DNA from: Paulownia fortunei
Taxonomy: Eukaryota; Streptophyta; Magnoliopsida; Lamiales; Paulowniaceae
Assembly: GCA_019321725.1 (NCBI GenBank)
Contig: CM033116.1
Location: 733,642 to 797,641 of the forward strand
DNA: 64,000 nucleotides
Direction of reading: 5' to 3'
In this document: piece by piece, positions 1-12,056 of the stretch
How positions within the stretch are numbered: position 1 is the stretch's first letter
Layout: each line of letters opens with the position of its first letter
Notes under the pieces: generated by a model
The model's input: the letters and a program-made list of their open reading frames with translations, nothing else
Databases searched by the model: none
Told to the model about the DNA's origin: nothing
Translations under genes and position numbers: made by a program

Positions 1-930
1 TCCTCGTGCAAGCAGCTCGCCAGCTCCTCGTGCACCCATTTGACCTGCTGCTGCAGCGAGCTGCCCGCTCGCGTGCCCTCCAGTCATGTAGCTCATGTGT
101 CCTCTATTCTCGTGTCACATTACGATACCCCTTCTCGAGAATCATTATTTGAGTCTCATCGTCGTCAATTTCCTAGTTGAGAGGGTCCTGTTGAACTTCA
201 ATATTTAAATGGAGCTCTCCATGAGATAATTAAAGTTATTCTTGATTTTCCAGTTTGCGATGGTGAGTCTTAGGATGAAGAGTTCAGTGAGGGGAGTAGT
301 CCTACGGATTCTAGTGAATCCAACGGAGTAGATGATAATTCTGCTTATGCCCTTGGTCCAGATTTAGGTGAGGCGCCAAGAGAGATTGCTTTGGATGATC
401 CTTCTTCAGATTCTGAAAGGGGTGACACTCTTCTGTCTGCCGATAAGCTTCGGCTTCTACGTGAAGGACTCAATCTACCTTCACGCTATAAATTTCTTCT
501 TCCAAAAGTTGGTGATAGGGTTACAAGTCCTCCAGAGGAATATTTCACTATTTACCTTGCTTATTTTTCTAGTGGGTTCATTATTCCTCCTCATCCCCTT
601 CTCGTTGAGATAATGAAGAGTGTCGGCCTAAGTGTTAGCCAGCTAACTCCTAACGCTATGTTGTACTTTGAAGGGTTTCGTCATAGGTTAGGAGAGTTGG
701 CTCTCTTAGTGTCTTTAGATGCCTTCCACACCTTATTCAGGAAACTGACGACGATAAGGCTCAAATAAAGATTCTTAAGGAGGGGTATTGCGACGTGACA
801 CTAAAATAGAGGACACACGAGCTACACGACCGGAGGGCACGCGAGCAGGCAACTCGCACAGGGAGTCGACGAACTGCTGCAGTGGCAGCTCGCATGGTGA
901 AATGGCGAGTTATTTGCTCACCGGAGATGG
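1..930. mobile_element. Decayed transposable element with inverted tail repeats
   Basis: Bases 1 to about 185, read on the minus strand, match about 735-930 on the plus strand with scattered mismatches. Shared landmarks are the words GAGGACACA and GAGGGCACGCGAGC and a purine-rich stretch just before GTGACAC. The purine-rich stretch resembles the polypurine tract that precedes a retroelement LTR. Each arm also carries the end of the same reading frame: RKLTTIRLK-stop on the plus strand and RKLTTMRLK-stop on the minus strand. Two tail-ends of the same element family therefore sit in opposite orientation around a coding remnant. Whether this is one element with an internal inversion or two insertions cannot be settled because the left end is cut by the window. 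Confidence 0.65.
271..768 (+). pseudogene. Plant retroelement 'gypsy-type putative transposase' remnant
   Basis: An open frame of about 165 codons runs from just after a TAG at 268-270 to a TAA at 766-768; the first ATG is at 391. The N-terminal part is acidic and serine-rich. The C-terminal part (about 480-690) reads as LPSRYKFLLP, then PPHPLLVEIM and LTPNAMLYFEGF. This recalls the plant domain labelled 'putative gypsy-type transposon' (PF04195), whose hallmark is a run of the type FPLHPFF-LxxFGLxPxQLxPN. The frame also reads sensibly upstream of the 268-270 stop, so the protein is interrupted. It lies between the inverted arms of the surrounding element. The domain assignment is from memory of the family pattern and needs a profile search. 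Confidence 0.55.
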
Positions 931-1500
931 TAGCTCGCGGTGGAGAACGGGCAGGCAGCTCACAGGACAAGCGAGCAGCAGTTCACGACTCTGGGGCAGG
1001 CAGTGGCAGTGGAACTTGTCGGCGACAACGGTGATGCATTACCTTGGATTGTGGATAGTTCTACCTCTGCATCACCCTTGTTATCTACTCCTACCATTGA
1101 CGCCTTTAAGATGTTCAACATATTAACTCAAAGAAAAAGAAAGGCAAAACACAAAAAAGAAGATGGAGTGGAATACTTGAACGAAAAATAAATGTTGAAA
1201 AAGATCAAAATAAAAAAGAAGATCCCAAAATGCAAGCTCAAGTACCTTGAGAGCTCATGGTGTTGAAGATGATTCTCTTAGAGAAAATTTGACCTAGAGA
1301 GACAAATTTTGTAGAAATGGGTTAGTGAATTGTGACTATCTCTCTATAATATTCCAAATGATGTCTACTTGAATGATTGATAAGTCATGACTCTCATCTA
1401 CAATATATCAAAGATTTCCACTTGAATACCATAAAAGCACTATCCCATTTTAAAATATTGCTAAACCTCCGGTTACTCTCAACTAACTCCTACCTGACGG
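931..1500. other. Repeat-derived spacer, no supported gene
   Basis: The stretch begins with GC-rich sequence continuous with the transposable element on its left (repeated GGCAGCTC and GCGAGCAG words) and passes into A-rich sequence near 1120. A short frame around 1010-1190 ends in a lysine-rich tail and shows no recognisable motif. I see no gene here. Confidence 0.4.
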
Positions 1501-1930
1501 ATTTACTCGATAGTAGGGGGCTTATGATGGGCTTAACCCAGATTAATTGGACCACATTATGATGGGTCAAGCCCAAATGAATTAACCTAAACAATATGTG
1601 CCAAAAAAATGAGCCCAGAGATTAAAGACCAAAAGAAAATTTCTCTAATGGGCCAGAGGCCCAATAGTCCATAAATATTTTATTTTTCGCTATAAATACC
1701 CTCCTATTTTCATAATTAAAAGATACGCATTCGATTAAGCTTTATGCACTCTCTAATTTCTGTTTTAATCCACCTACGCACTCTACTGACTTGATAGTCT
1801 TTAGTTTCTATTTTAATCCACCTATTCACCCTACTGACTTGACCCTACTGACTTGAGCGTCAGAGGGTCTTCGTCATGCAACTTCTGGCACCCCTAATGT
1901 AGGTAGCAATCTACCAAATTCGTGACCGAT
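1500..1930 (+). mobile_element. LTR-like or TRIM-like sequence
   Basis: The segment contains TATAAATACC at about 1690-1700, followed some 150 bp later by GACTTGAGCGTCAGAGGGTC (1842-1869 region). The TTGAGCGTCGGAG-type word downstream of a TATA box is typical of plant retrotransposon LTRs and TRIM elements. A short internal duplication (TTTAATCCACCTA at about 1765 and 1815) follows the TATA box, and GACTTGACCCTACT repeats the text beside it. No matching second LTR was seen in the window. The segment lies downstream of the two LUMINIDEPENDENS-like exons, so it could sit in a long intron of that gene. Confidence 0.45.
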
Positions 1931-2295
1931 CAGCACTCCAACTCGTCCAATCCATTACAAGAAGGTGATTTCCACGTCAATAAGATTCAAGACACATTAG
2001 AACCCGGATGGTATATCTTTCGATGTTGAAGTACCTTAAGAACTAAATTGGCCAATAAACAGAAAATCAAGAACCCCTGGCCACATATCAGACAAATTGC
2101 TTTAGTCAATGTGGACAATACAAACATATATTAATTGAGCATATTTGTTTGCTTAATCTTGCAAATTTAATCAAAAGCATGACTGCTTGCTATCATAGCC
2201 ATGAAAAATTTCTTAAAGTGAAAAATAGAAGCCTCCAATCATAAAAATTTCACCCAAGAATTTACATACATGTGTGTATAACACAAAAGACTCAC

Positions 2296-2586
2296 CAATT
2301 TTAATAGATAACGCCCCAGCAGCCTGCATTAAATTATTTTAAAATAATCAGAATAACAACATAATAAACAGACTTGAGAAAATTCAATTGAATTTCAAAA
2401 TAGAGGGAAAAACACCATTTCTTGAGAGAGGGAATGGACTCCGGTGAGTTTGCATTGGGTGGAGACAATGTATTGGAGCTTTTCGATCTGACTTTGGAAA
2501 AGATCCTTCTGCGCCTCCAACAAATCCTGGTACGACGTCGTCGCCACCGCGAGTTCCATCACTGGAGTCTGCTTCGACAAACCCAT
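2296..2586 (-). CDS. LD: LUMINIDEPENDENS-like gene, first two coding exons only
   Basis: Exon 1 is 2416-2586 (57 codons, ATG at 2584-2586). It reads MGLSKQTPVMEL..., then LLEAQKDLFQSQIEKLQ and CKLTGVHSLSQEM, followed by a GTG donor. Exon 2 is 2296-2323: a GCAG acceptor, then AAGALSIKIG, then a GTGAGT donor. The joined text LTGVxxLSQEM-AAGALSIKIG is the conserved N-terminus of LUMINIDEPENDENS, a nuclear homeodomain-containing regulator of flowering time (autonomous pathway). The next expected block, KRPRDLLNPKAV and the homeodomain, is not visible between 1 and 2290. That interval holds intron-like DNA and transposable-element sequence. Either the gene continues left of the window across a long, element-filled intron, or this is a truncated copy. 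The reading frame and splice sites here are intact. Confidence 0.75.
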
Positions 2587-3049
2587 CCCTCAAATCCAAT
2601 CTGCCGATCGAGAAAATACGCGCATTTGGATAAATGACACCAAAAGATTTAATCAAGAAACTGATGGTTCGGGTGTTTTTTTAAAAAGTTATGAATAAAA
2701 TAAATAATTATTATTAAATAATATAAAATTACTTATAAAATAATTTTTGATAACTTATAACTTATATAAAATTAATGTCAAAATAAACTATATTTTTACT
2801 TCTAATAATTTTTTTAGATTCTTATTTTATTCATATATTTACAAATTCGTATATTTCGTATTGTGTTGATTTTTTTAATATAACTTTTAATAAAAATTAA
2901 TAATATGTATTAAATTCTAAAATTTTCACCATTTAATTAACTAGGCATTATACTATTAGGTTTTTAAGTCTTTCAAGGTATATGTTTAGATTAATGATTA
3001 GCGGGAAAAAAAATTCAATTAAATATAAGATGAAAAAATAATGCTGAAG
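2587..3049. other. Spacer between LD-like start and zinc-finger gene end
   Basis: Very AT-rich sequence with no coding content. It must contain the promoter of the minus-strand LD-like gene, whose ATG is at 2586, and it lies beyond the 3' end of the zinc-finger gene on the same strand. No clear TATA box stands out from the AT-rich background. Confidence 0.4.
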
Positions 3050-4636
3050 AAAAAAGGAAAAAGGAACACCATTTTATTCATATTTTACAAGTCAGAACCA
3101 CTCAATTGGACTGGACTGCTTGCATTGTTAAAAGCCCTCTACAATTACCCCAGTAAAAAAATAGCCATTCCAAGTTTGGAGCAACATTAAAGTGTAACAT
3201 CTTCAAGATGCTAAATTGCCAAAAAAATTGTCCTAATAACAAAGAATTCCAAAAGAATACTTCTTCCAAAGCTTCCTAATGGCTATACATCCAGCTGCCT
3301 AGTACCTGCACAAAAGATAACTTAGTCAGCACCAAGAAGCCATTGTCCTTAAAAGTTCAAACTGACAGGTCCCCGGCTTCCAGATGTACAGAAACTAATC
3401 GGTTTTCTGCAAGCTGCGAAGAAAATGGATTCATGGCTTTCCTTTTGTGCTAGGGAAGGACAGAAGGGGGAACTGGGAGTAATGAAAATATCTTTGGAAA
3501 CCCTTGATGATTTTGGCCATCGGTCAAGGAAATAAAAAAACTGGGTTTTTTTGTCTCTGCTTTGGATCAAAACCGACATACTAGAGACAATATAAAACGT
3601 ACAAATGGGCAAGCCTTTCATGTGATGAAGATTAAAAAAGAAGAAGAAGCCAGAAGCAAAACACACAATAAGAACCATGAATTTTGCTCTCTAAGCATTA
3701 TGAGCAGATTTTCGGTAAAACAATAAAAGAAAAGAGACTGGTAAAATACCTTCCTATTGCAAATGGTTATAGAGTATCAATATCAATTATACCAGTCGAA
3801 TAAGGTGTCAATTGCATGATTTCTAGGTTTATGCACAGCATCTGCAGTTTCAGAGAAACTTCAATAGATGAAGCCCCATCTGTAATTGCTTGAGAATCAA
3901 CTCCAGATCGAATTTACATGTACACTTCAGCAACTTGTTCTAGTTGTCTAGATGAATACAAAGGCAAATTCTTTCGGGGGCAAGAGTGGAAACTCTATGA
4001 CCAGACCTGCAAAACATTAAATGACAACATAAGACCAAAGAAAAACGACAACTTTGATTGTGCGAAGAATATAGCTCATTGAAATTAACCTGAGAACTCA
4101 ATGCAATTCCTTGATTAAATTTTGCTGGATCTGGGCAAGTCAGCAGGATCTATTTTTTGTTATACGAGCTTGGCATGGATTTGCAGGAGCCCCAACCCTT
4201 AAGTCCTTATATGATCGAAGTTGTGCACCAAATTGAGTGTCAGAATCACTCAAAACAGCCCTAGCAATGCAGCAATGGAGAAATGCACTAAAGTTCCACA
4301 ATCTCAAAATGGTCCGAGTGGGACTTTGATCAACTGAAAGGTGGTCATTTCTTCAGTTATACACTAGTAATGAATCATGCAGAACTCTTTACCAATATCA
4401 TCAACCCAACTTCAAAAAATTTGAGGCCATCATTTTTTTCCAAAAGCAGCTGCATAGAGAATGAAACAGGCACTGCAACTCAGGTATAACTTTACAACTG
4501 TAATTTTCTGATGGAACTCATTATTTGATTGACCATACAGAATTCAGTGAGTAGGAAATCCTTTTCAGTTTTCTTCCTCCATCAGACAGGAAAAGAGAAA
4601 CCCAAGATTGGCATCATTTTAACCGAAACTGGCAGT
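3050..4636 (-). other. Probable 3' UTR of the CW zinc-finger gene, with two introns
   Basis: After the stop at 4637 the minus strand has no further family-like coding. It does carry two well-formed introns: donor CAG|GTTAAT after 4090 to acceptor TTTTGCAG before 4006, and donor AAG|GTATTT after 3750 to acceptor TTTGTGCAG before 3305. The predicted UTR exons are 4090-4636, 3750-4006 and about 3050-3305. A minus-strand AATAAA lies at 3073-3078, fitting a poly(A) site a little below it. The splice sites are seen; that they are used is inferred. Confidence 0.45.
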
Positions 4637-7600
4637 TTATCGACTGATGGCTTCCATTGCAACTCGAACTAGGCGCAGTAAACCCTCAACATCTTGGAAG
4701 TTGAAATCAAGTGCCTTTTTCAGTGAACAGATACCCTCTTTGTGTGTGGTTTCTCCAAGTATTGAAGTAGCAGCTGTGAAAGCGATTCTTGATTTCCTTG
4801 AGGCTTCCATTGCAAAGTTAACATCCTGTGCCTACAAAAAATAACAAGATATATGTGTAAAGTTTGGCACACTATAAATGCACAGAGTTTGGTCATAACA
4901 CTCAGATTTTAAGACAACTTTCTATTGCAAGTAGATTGATAAGAAACTTATAGATTAATACCCATCCAGAGCCACTGGCATTATAATTATTGTGATATGA
5001 GCAGTTGAGTAACTAGTTTTACTTACAAATTTTATGACCCGCCGCGAAGTGATGATATGACTTCCAGAAAGTTGTGGAGAACCAACAACTTTGGCTAAGG
5101 TAGCCTTGTCCGTAGTTGCTTGGTGGTTCAAATTGTCAACATCAGAGGCAGAGGAGAGAGGAGATTCACCTAAATGGTAATAATAAAATAGAAAAACTGC
5201 AATTAGGACTGCCAAAGTTGTCATCAGTTATTACAACTAAATTAGCAAAGATAAGACATTCTAATGCAGCTAAAAATTTGTACGCTCAATAAAACACACT
5301 TTTACTACTACATATCCATTCATTCCACCAAAGAATCAGCGGAAGAAAACAAGAATGTAATGATGGAGTTCTTGCAGAATAAAAGCATGCGGTACCAGAC
5401 ACAAAGTAGATCTCCCAAAGAACAAAGCCATTTCCAAATAAACCAAATTCATTTGGGACTTTCTGATTTTTGTTGTCCTTCTTGGGTATAGGAGAGGTCA
5501 GCATTATTTAATTCCTGACTAAGAGAGTAACAAATAATCTATGATTGCGGAAGAATCAAAATGTCTCATCATCAAAAGGAAACTATCCTAATCTATGGCC
5601 TCCATCATGATTTTAATTGACAAAAGTAGAGTACCTAGTTGCAACTGCATGATTAAGATCTATAATTATATCACAAGAGAATATTGCCTCTAAAATTACC
5701 TGGAGGAACAATTTGTAAAACAGTTTGCAACTCGTTTCGGTCTCTGCTTGCACTGGTATGCGAAGAATAAACTACTCGCATATAAGCAACCTCCATGCAT
5801 TTATAAGCCAAAGCAGCAGCAGCCATGTCTTTTGACTTCTCATATTCATGTGCGCAAAACCTAGCAATAGTAACCACAAAAAGAAATGCTATGCAAGTAC
5901 TTAATTGCCATTTAAGAGTTATCTATTACAAGGATGACAAGGGCATGCTTTGGACCAACTTGTTAGATACTAACATTTAATGCCTTCTAAAGATTGTCTA
6001 TGAAGAACACAAGAGCATAACACAGTGGTGATGGCCTGTGGGCTATGCTCCTGTTCTTCATAGACAAGGCAAATAAATGCATAAATTCTGCTCCCAAAAT
6101 TGGAAGCACAAAAGATATGAAGCATGCATCCCCAGAAGGATTATACATGGTGACAATAACTTACTCGCAGAGCTTTGCTGTGCTACTGTATATATGAATT
6201 GAGTGCATCATATCATTATGCTTAGTGCCTTCACTGGTTCCTGATTCCAACAAAGAGGCTCCATGGAGAAATTTAAGGGCAGCTTGGAAGTAAAACCCCA
6301 TACTTTCAGTTGATCCAGAATTCTGCAAAACAGAACCCGATTATGAAGCAGAGGAAACAATACATTTACCATGTAGAATCAACAAGTCATGCTTAAACCT
6401 TAAGACGGTCCGCCAGGTGTTTGAGGTCCTTTGCCTCTTTCAAAGCATTATTAGCAGCATGACTGGACGAATCCCTTCTACCAGGACTTGGGGCTTCAGC
6501 ATCCCGAACCTTGTGCGAATTTGGAGTAGGATGCCTTAAACCGATAGGTAGACCATTCTGGTTCTCATCTTCCTTCCTCTGGTTTAGTGGCTTCTTTAAT
6601 GCATCACCATTATCAAATGCATCCACTGCCAAATTCGCAACATTTTCTTTCTGAGATCCAGAAATTGGGTGGAGACTGGCAACAGTTTCAGTTTGAACTC
6701 TTGACAAGGGTGGAAGTGAGTGTGACTTCCCATTCCCACAGACTTCAGCCTGGTCGGTTTTCATGGGTAATTTCTCATCTTCATGTTCCTGTTGAAGATT
6801 ATACTTTTTATCCTGGTTTTTAATAATATATTGGTCATCATGACCTTCAAATTTTATTTTTTGTCCTTTACTACCCTTACTTGGTGTTCCTCCAGCAGTA
6901 TCTTTCTTGTAAATAAACTTCTCAGCTTTATTAGGAGTGCCAGATTTCTTCTGAAATTTGTTTCTTCTACTCTTTGGCTTTTCCTCATGCAAATGCATGT
7001 GATCCACCGAATCACGTGAAGAATCAGAAACCTTGATTTTAGTTTCATCTAAGTTAGATCCAGAAGTACTAGCTTTTTCTTCAGAATTTGAAGACAACCC
7101 CTTCCCAGTCTTATTCAAATGAGATCCACTATTCTGAGATTGGTCAGTGTTTCCTTTTTCTTCAACTTGGTGTTGCTCAGAAGAATGTTTTTCACAAGCA
7201 TACTGATTTCTTTGACATAAGCAGTCATAGTAGACATCAGTACCATGATCATTGACAGTGAGAATTGCATCTTTTTTCACCATCCCTGTTGGATCATTCC
7301 CTCCATATTCTTCACCACCTGAAAAACTCCTTTGACTTACAGCAGTCAGAGAGTTAGAATAGTGAAAATTACCTTTTCCAACAAGGTTCCTTCCAGTGGA
7401 TATGGCCTTATCAGCATTAGAAAACCTCAAAGGAGATGAAGACACTGATTCAACTGGGGAACCTTCAACTTCCTGGGCACTGGTTTTGTTTTTATGTGAG
7501 CCAGATACCTTGGAAGAGGTTGAATTTGCAGCAAGAGAAGGCTGTGCAGAACCAATATCACTTCTCAAATAATCAGCAACCACAGTATTATTCATACATA

Positions 7601-10600
7601 GCCCATTCTGCAGATCCTTTGTAATCCTACTCTTAGTTCCTAAACTGGCTTTGCCACTGGTATCTTTTCCCCCAGAATTGGAAACTCTAGCTTTCTTTTT
7701 TTTCCAGTGGTCGCTTTCACACATTTCTTCCATAAAGCCACCAGAGTCTTGGTGATGTTGTCCTGAACTAGAAAGGGGCTCCGCATGAGAACCATGATTT
7801 TCCATCCCTTTCCTCTTCCTAACAGAGTCCTTATCATCAGATTTGCTTGAGGGCAGCAAACCATCATCTGAAGTACCTAGAACATGCAAGTCCGTGTTCA
7901 CACCAGAGACTATATTCTTCTCTGCATCAGCAGATGAATCCTTATGGTTGGTATACTTGCAACGATCATTCCGTGATTCATTAGTTGATAAACCATTTGT
8001 AGAGCTACGACCAGCTCTTAAAGGAGCCCCACCATTGTCAGAAGTCCAATTTCCATCATCAAAATGTAGTTCGTCACTCTTAATTATTTTAGAAGCTCTA
8101 GAACCAACCAACTCAGACTCGCTCTTGTTCCTTATATTCAAATTTGTACCTATGCATGCCGTTGGAGACAAAATTAAGAAAATCCCAGGTACAAAAGACC
8201 AAGAAGCTTAAAAATGGAGTTGTGACAGATATGATTCAAAATATATACTTGAGCTCCATTTATATATTAAGCAAAAGTGCAAGTTACAAATTAAAATACC
8301 TTTATCCGAAAAATTGATAAGTGAGACTTCGTCATCTTTTTTATGATCATTGTGCTTCTCAACTGCACTACTTGATTGTCGCATAAGTGGATATCCACAT
8401 GCATCTACAGAAGGAGAGTGATTTGCTCTGTGCAAATGACTATTTTTGCCAGATGTTGGAGGGTTCTTCTTCCACGAGTTTGAAAGAGTGGAACCATAAA
8501 AATCAGTTGACTTTGCTGCATGTGCTGAGCCATGTTTTTCCTTCCCACTGATTGTCACAGTTTGAACAGCAATATTTTGGTGTTCTTCACCAGGATGCCC
8601 AGCATCAACTGAGGGCACTCCCAGTGAAGTCACAACAGAATTATTAAGCCTATTGTGTTGACTCTCAGAAGCAGGGGCAGGAACTGAAGCGGCAGGATGG
8701 TAAAGGGCCCTTAGAGCATTAGTAGTCTCCTCATCTGGGACGCTGCAACTGTTCAATCCAGGCCTAAGAAAAATGGACAAAAATTAAGTTGTACAGATTG
8801 ATGAGCTTTGACACACAAACATGGAGGTCTTGTCAGCATCAGCATATTTAAGGCTAAGAAGAAATTTAACAGCACCTGACCATCAAAAGCACTAGGTTGG
8901 AAATTTTCAATCAACTATTAATTTGATAATTCGACATCTAAATTTACATGCAAAAACATGATATATTTTACTCATCCAAATAAGTTTTGCCACATAAATA
9001 TATATCATGAACAAAAGCTATTATAAAATTAATAGCACTTACAGCCAATTAAGCATCCTACAAACCCATTTATCTGGAAGATTCTTTGGATTTGTACCAC
9101 GTGGGAGAAGTCTCCATTTTTTACACTTATCACAAGAGACCCAATCTTCATTGACCAGAGGAACCAATCCCGTTGGAGCTTTGGAACTAGAACCATTTTC
9201 CAGACAGGGCGCCACATGAGAAGCCACCTTGGGATTTTTTTCTAGGGGATGTGGCTTTTCAGAATTTTTACCATTACATTTCTCTTTTGATACCTCATGA
9301 CACTCGCTCAAGCTTCTTTTTCCAAGAAGCTGAGGATCCTTCAGCCTTCCTGAGGAAGTCATTTCCCCTGAAATTGATTCATCCTCATCTACTTCATATT
9401 CTACATCTCCAAAGAAGTTCTTACACCTGTCTGGTTTTTCATGGTCCTTTTGGAGACCATGTGAACCGCTATTAGACACAGGACTGTTGGCATAAACATT
9501 CTTCCCACTTTTAGAAGTCATAGAAGAACCAACCATTAACTGATTTTTTGGCATATATGAACTTTGAGCACCTATATTCTGAGCTCCTTTTTGTTTCCTC
9601 TTGCCCTTAGTAGATGATTTCTCGAGAGCTAGTTTTAAACCTTCGTTACTATCCAATCCTCCTTTCTGAATAACTAACTTTTTTGCACGATCAGTGGGTT
9701 CAGCACTAAGTGTTTTTCTTCCTTTAGAGAAATTTGACTCAGATTGGTCGGAAGCATGAGATTTTTCTGCTTTGAGTATATTCTGCTGAGGACCAGCAGC
9801 AATGCTACTGGCAAGATTTTCTTTTTTACTTTCAGAAACCTTACCTGATGAACCCAGCTTTCCACCCAACTTCTCAACTCTGCCAATATCTTGGGCAGAT
9901 TCACTATCCAACTGTTCCTTCTCTGTGGCTGCAGAGAAGGTTTCACCCTTCACTCCATCTTTCAAAGCATTCAAAGGAACAATTGTTGCAGTGGACATAC
10001 TTTTTGCGGGATCAGCAATGCTATATTGTGAACTAGATAAAAGTGGAAGTTTCAAAGCATTAGAGACAAGTTCCTCACAGCCTAAGGTGTCAATATCAGT
10101 TTCTTTGTCCTTCTTTAAGAGAGAACCATTATCATCCTGATCACCATTGTTTTTCTGATTTGTTAATTCTGTGGAGAAAGCATCACCTTTTTCAGATGAC
10201 TTCATTTTGTTCTGCTCTAGAACTTTCTGGTCACTCCTACTAGAGAGAGATCCATTCATTAAAATCCCAGAACTTTCCATCCTTGTCTTGTCCACGGGTT
10301 TGAATTCACCCTTTCCCCTGAGCTTTCTTTTTTCAGTCAGATGAATCAGATCTTCCGGTAGAGGGGACAAAAGTAGGCCCACAGGAGAGGATGCCATAAT
10401 CTGGTCCGATATGGCAGGAATGTGAAGTTTGAAATTTTATTTAGAAGAGAAAATAGGACATATTAACCACAAAAGATCTCTGAAATAAAAATAAAAATAA
10501 ACATTAAGTAGGATAATTAATTACCTGAAGAATACTGGTTGGAGATTCCTGTAGCATATCCAAAAGGTTACCACATAGACCTTCACTAGTTGCAGGACTT

Positions 10601-12056
10601 TCATCCAACGAAGACGACGGAGAGACTACAAGACCGAGTCCACTGTAGATTTCAGCATTCTTTTGTGTTGACAAATTTTCAGAGCCAACTTTAATTCGGA
10701 CCTTTAGAGTTCTCTGATAAGAAGGATTGACAGACTTCTTAACAACTCCACATTTTAAAATGGATTCTTTGGCATGTGTAGATGGTAAGCAAACATCGCC
10801 TTTCAATGAAGTGCCCATCAGTACAGTTTTCCCGGTGCTATCATGAGGCCTTGCTGATGGAGAAGCATTTGATGAAGCTAATGAGTTTTGTCTCCGATCC
10901 TAGAATTACAGAACAAGTCATAGAGCTCAAGGAAACGTGATTTTTATGTCAAACAAGACAACCTAGTTCTTTTTTGTAGAGAAAGATCTTGAACAGAAAA
11001 GTACATTGATTTAGATCTAGCGTCTACCTGTAAATGCAGTTTTCTTGGGGATCTTGCTGTATCATAGTTATGAACCTCTGGTGGACTCCTTGTATGGGGC
11101 CAAGATGGGGAACGCTGATAAGTAGGTAAAAATGAACCATAGCCGCCAAATTTTGCCCCTGTGAAGTATTCAAATCCTTGATCAGGACTTCACATTGTGA
11201 ACCCACATTTATGTGGCTCTAACTTTATGTGATCTGTCTTACTCTTTTCAACTTACCCAAATTCTCAGCAGAAAAGCCACCTTCAAAATCTTTCTGGAAA
11301 TGCCCCAAGACATTTTGGAGTTTCTCCTCCTTCAAAAGAGTACAAATCAAGGAATGTAAGAGTTATCTATTACAGCCAGCGAAAATGATTACAACATAAA
11401 CTTGATAACCATAGGGAACACAGCCCATTCAACATATCCTTGTCTGTTACCTTCAAGATGGTCGGAAACCAGAGATTGCATAGTGGATATCAATTTTTCT
11501 ATACTTCTTTGAACTACACACATGAATGCATCCAACAAACCAAGCGCAGGAATTTAAGTTCTAAATCATACAAATTAGACAAATAAATGCACAACTGCTC
11601 ATTCAACAATAGTAACTAATAGTTCAATAAAGAACTCTAATGATCTTCGACTGTTTAAGCAAGTTATTAATTCACCTCTAAAATCTGATCAAGACTAAAA
11701 TAAAAACAGACCCAGCTGACCAATCAACTCGATACCACCTGTCAGACACTAAATCAGGAGGATATAGAGATGCCTCACAACTAAAACAAGCAAAATCCAT
11801 CTTACTACATAATTCGATTCAACATACATCACAAACTCAAAATTCGATCTACGAAGCAAAATGAAGATGTAACGAGAATAAAATTCAAAATTCTTACAAT
11901 GTAAGATAGAGCAATATCAGGGTCAATGGCGGAATCCTCATTCTTATCATGATAACAAAGAGCCTCTCCTTCTTCAAGCTCAGTCTCTTCCATCTCTACA
12001 CCTAAACCTAACCCTAACTCCTTTTTCCCATCTCTACTTTCCACAAAAATCATCAA
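4637..12056 (-). CDS. CW-type zinc-finger protein (CWZF family)
   Basis: Eleven coding exons: 11898-12056, 11257-11329, 11028-11158, 10525-10899, 9043-10400, 8300-8763, 6399-8149, 6165-6322, 5700-5860, 5027-5169 and 4637-4831. All have GT-AG borders and consistent phases and give about 1655 residues. The N-terminus (LEEGEA..., SYIEEKLQNVLGHFQKDF, AKFGGYGSFLPTYQRSP) and the C-terminus (AAALAYKCMEVAYMRVVY, then LKKALDFNFQDVEGLLRLVR) match the plant CWZF family. The CW domain lies at about 660-710, with W666, C669, C672, W675, W691, C693 and C705, split by the exon 5/6 junction. CW domains bind histone H3 methylated at K4, so a chromatin-associated nuclear role is likely; the exact function is unknown. 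The middle is low-complexity and rich in S, K and N. From memory the Arabidopsis relative is At3g62900. The start could be either of two adjacent ATGs (12056 or 12053). Confidence 0.93.

Noticed and set aside
391..768. Intact small protein gene starting at ATG 391
   Set aside because: The open frame continues upstream to a stop at 268 with matching composition, it sits between transposon arms, and it resembles a retroelement domain; it is a remnant, not a host gene.
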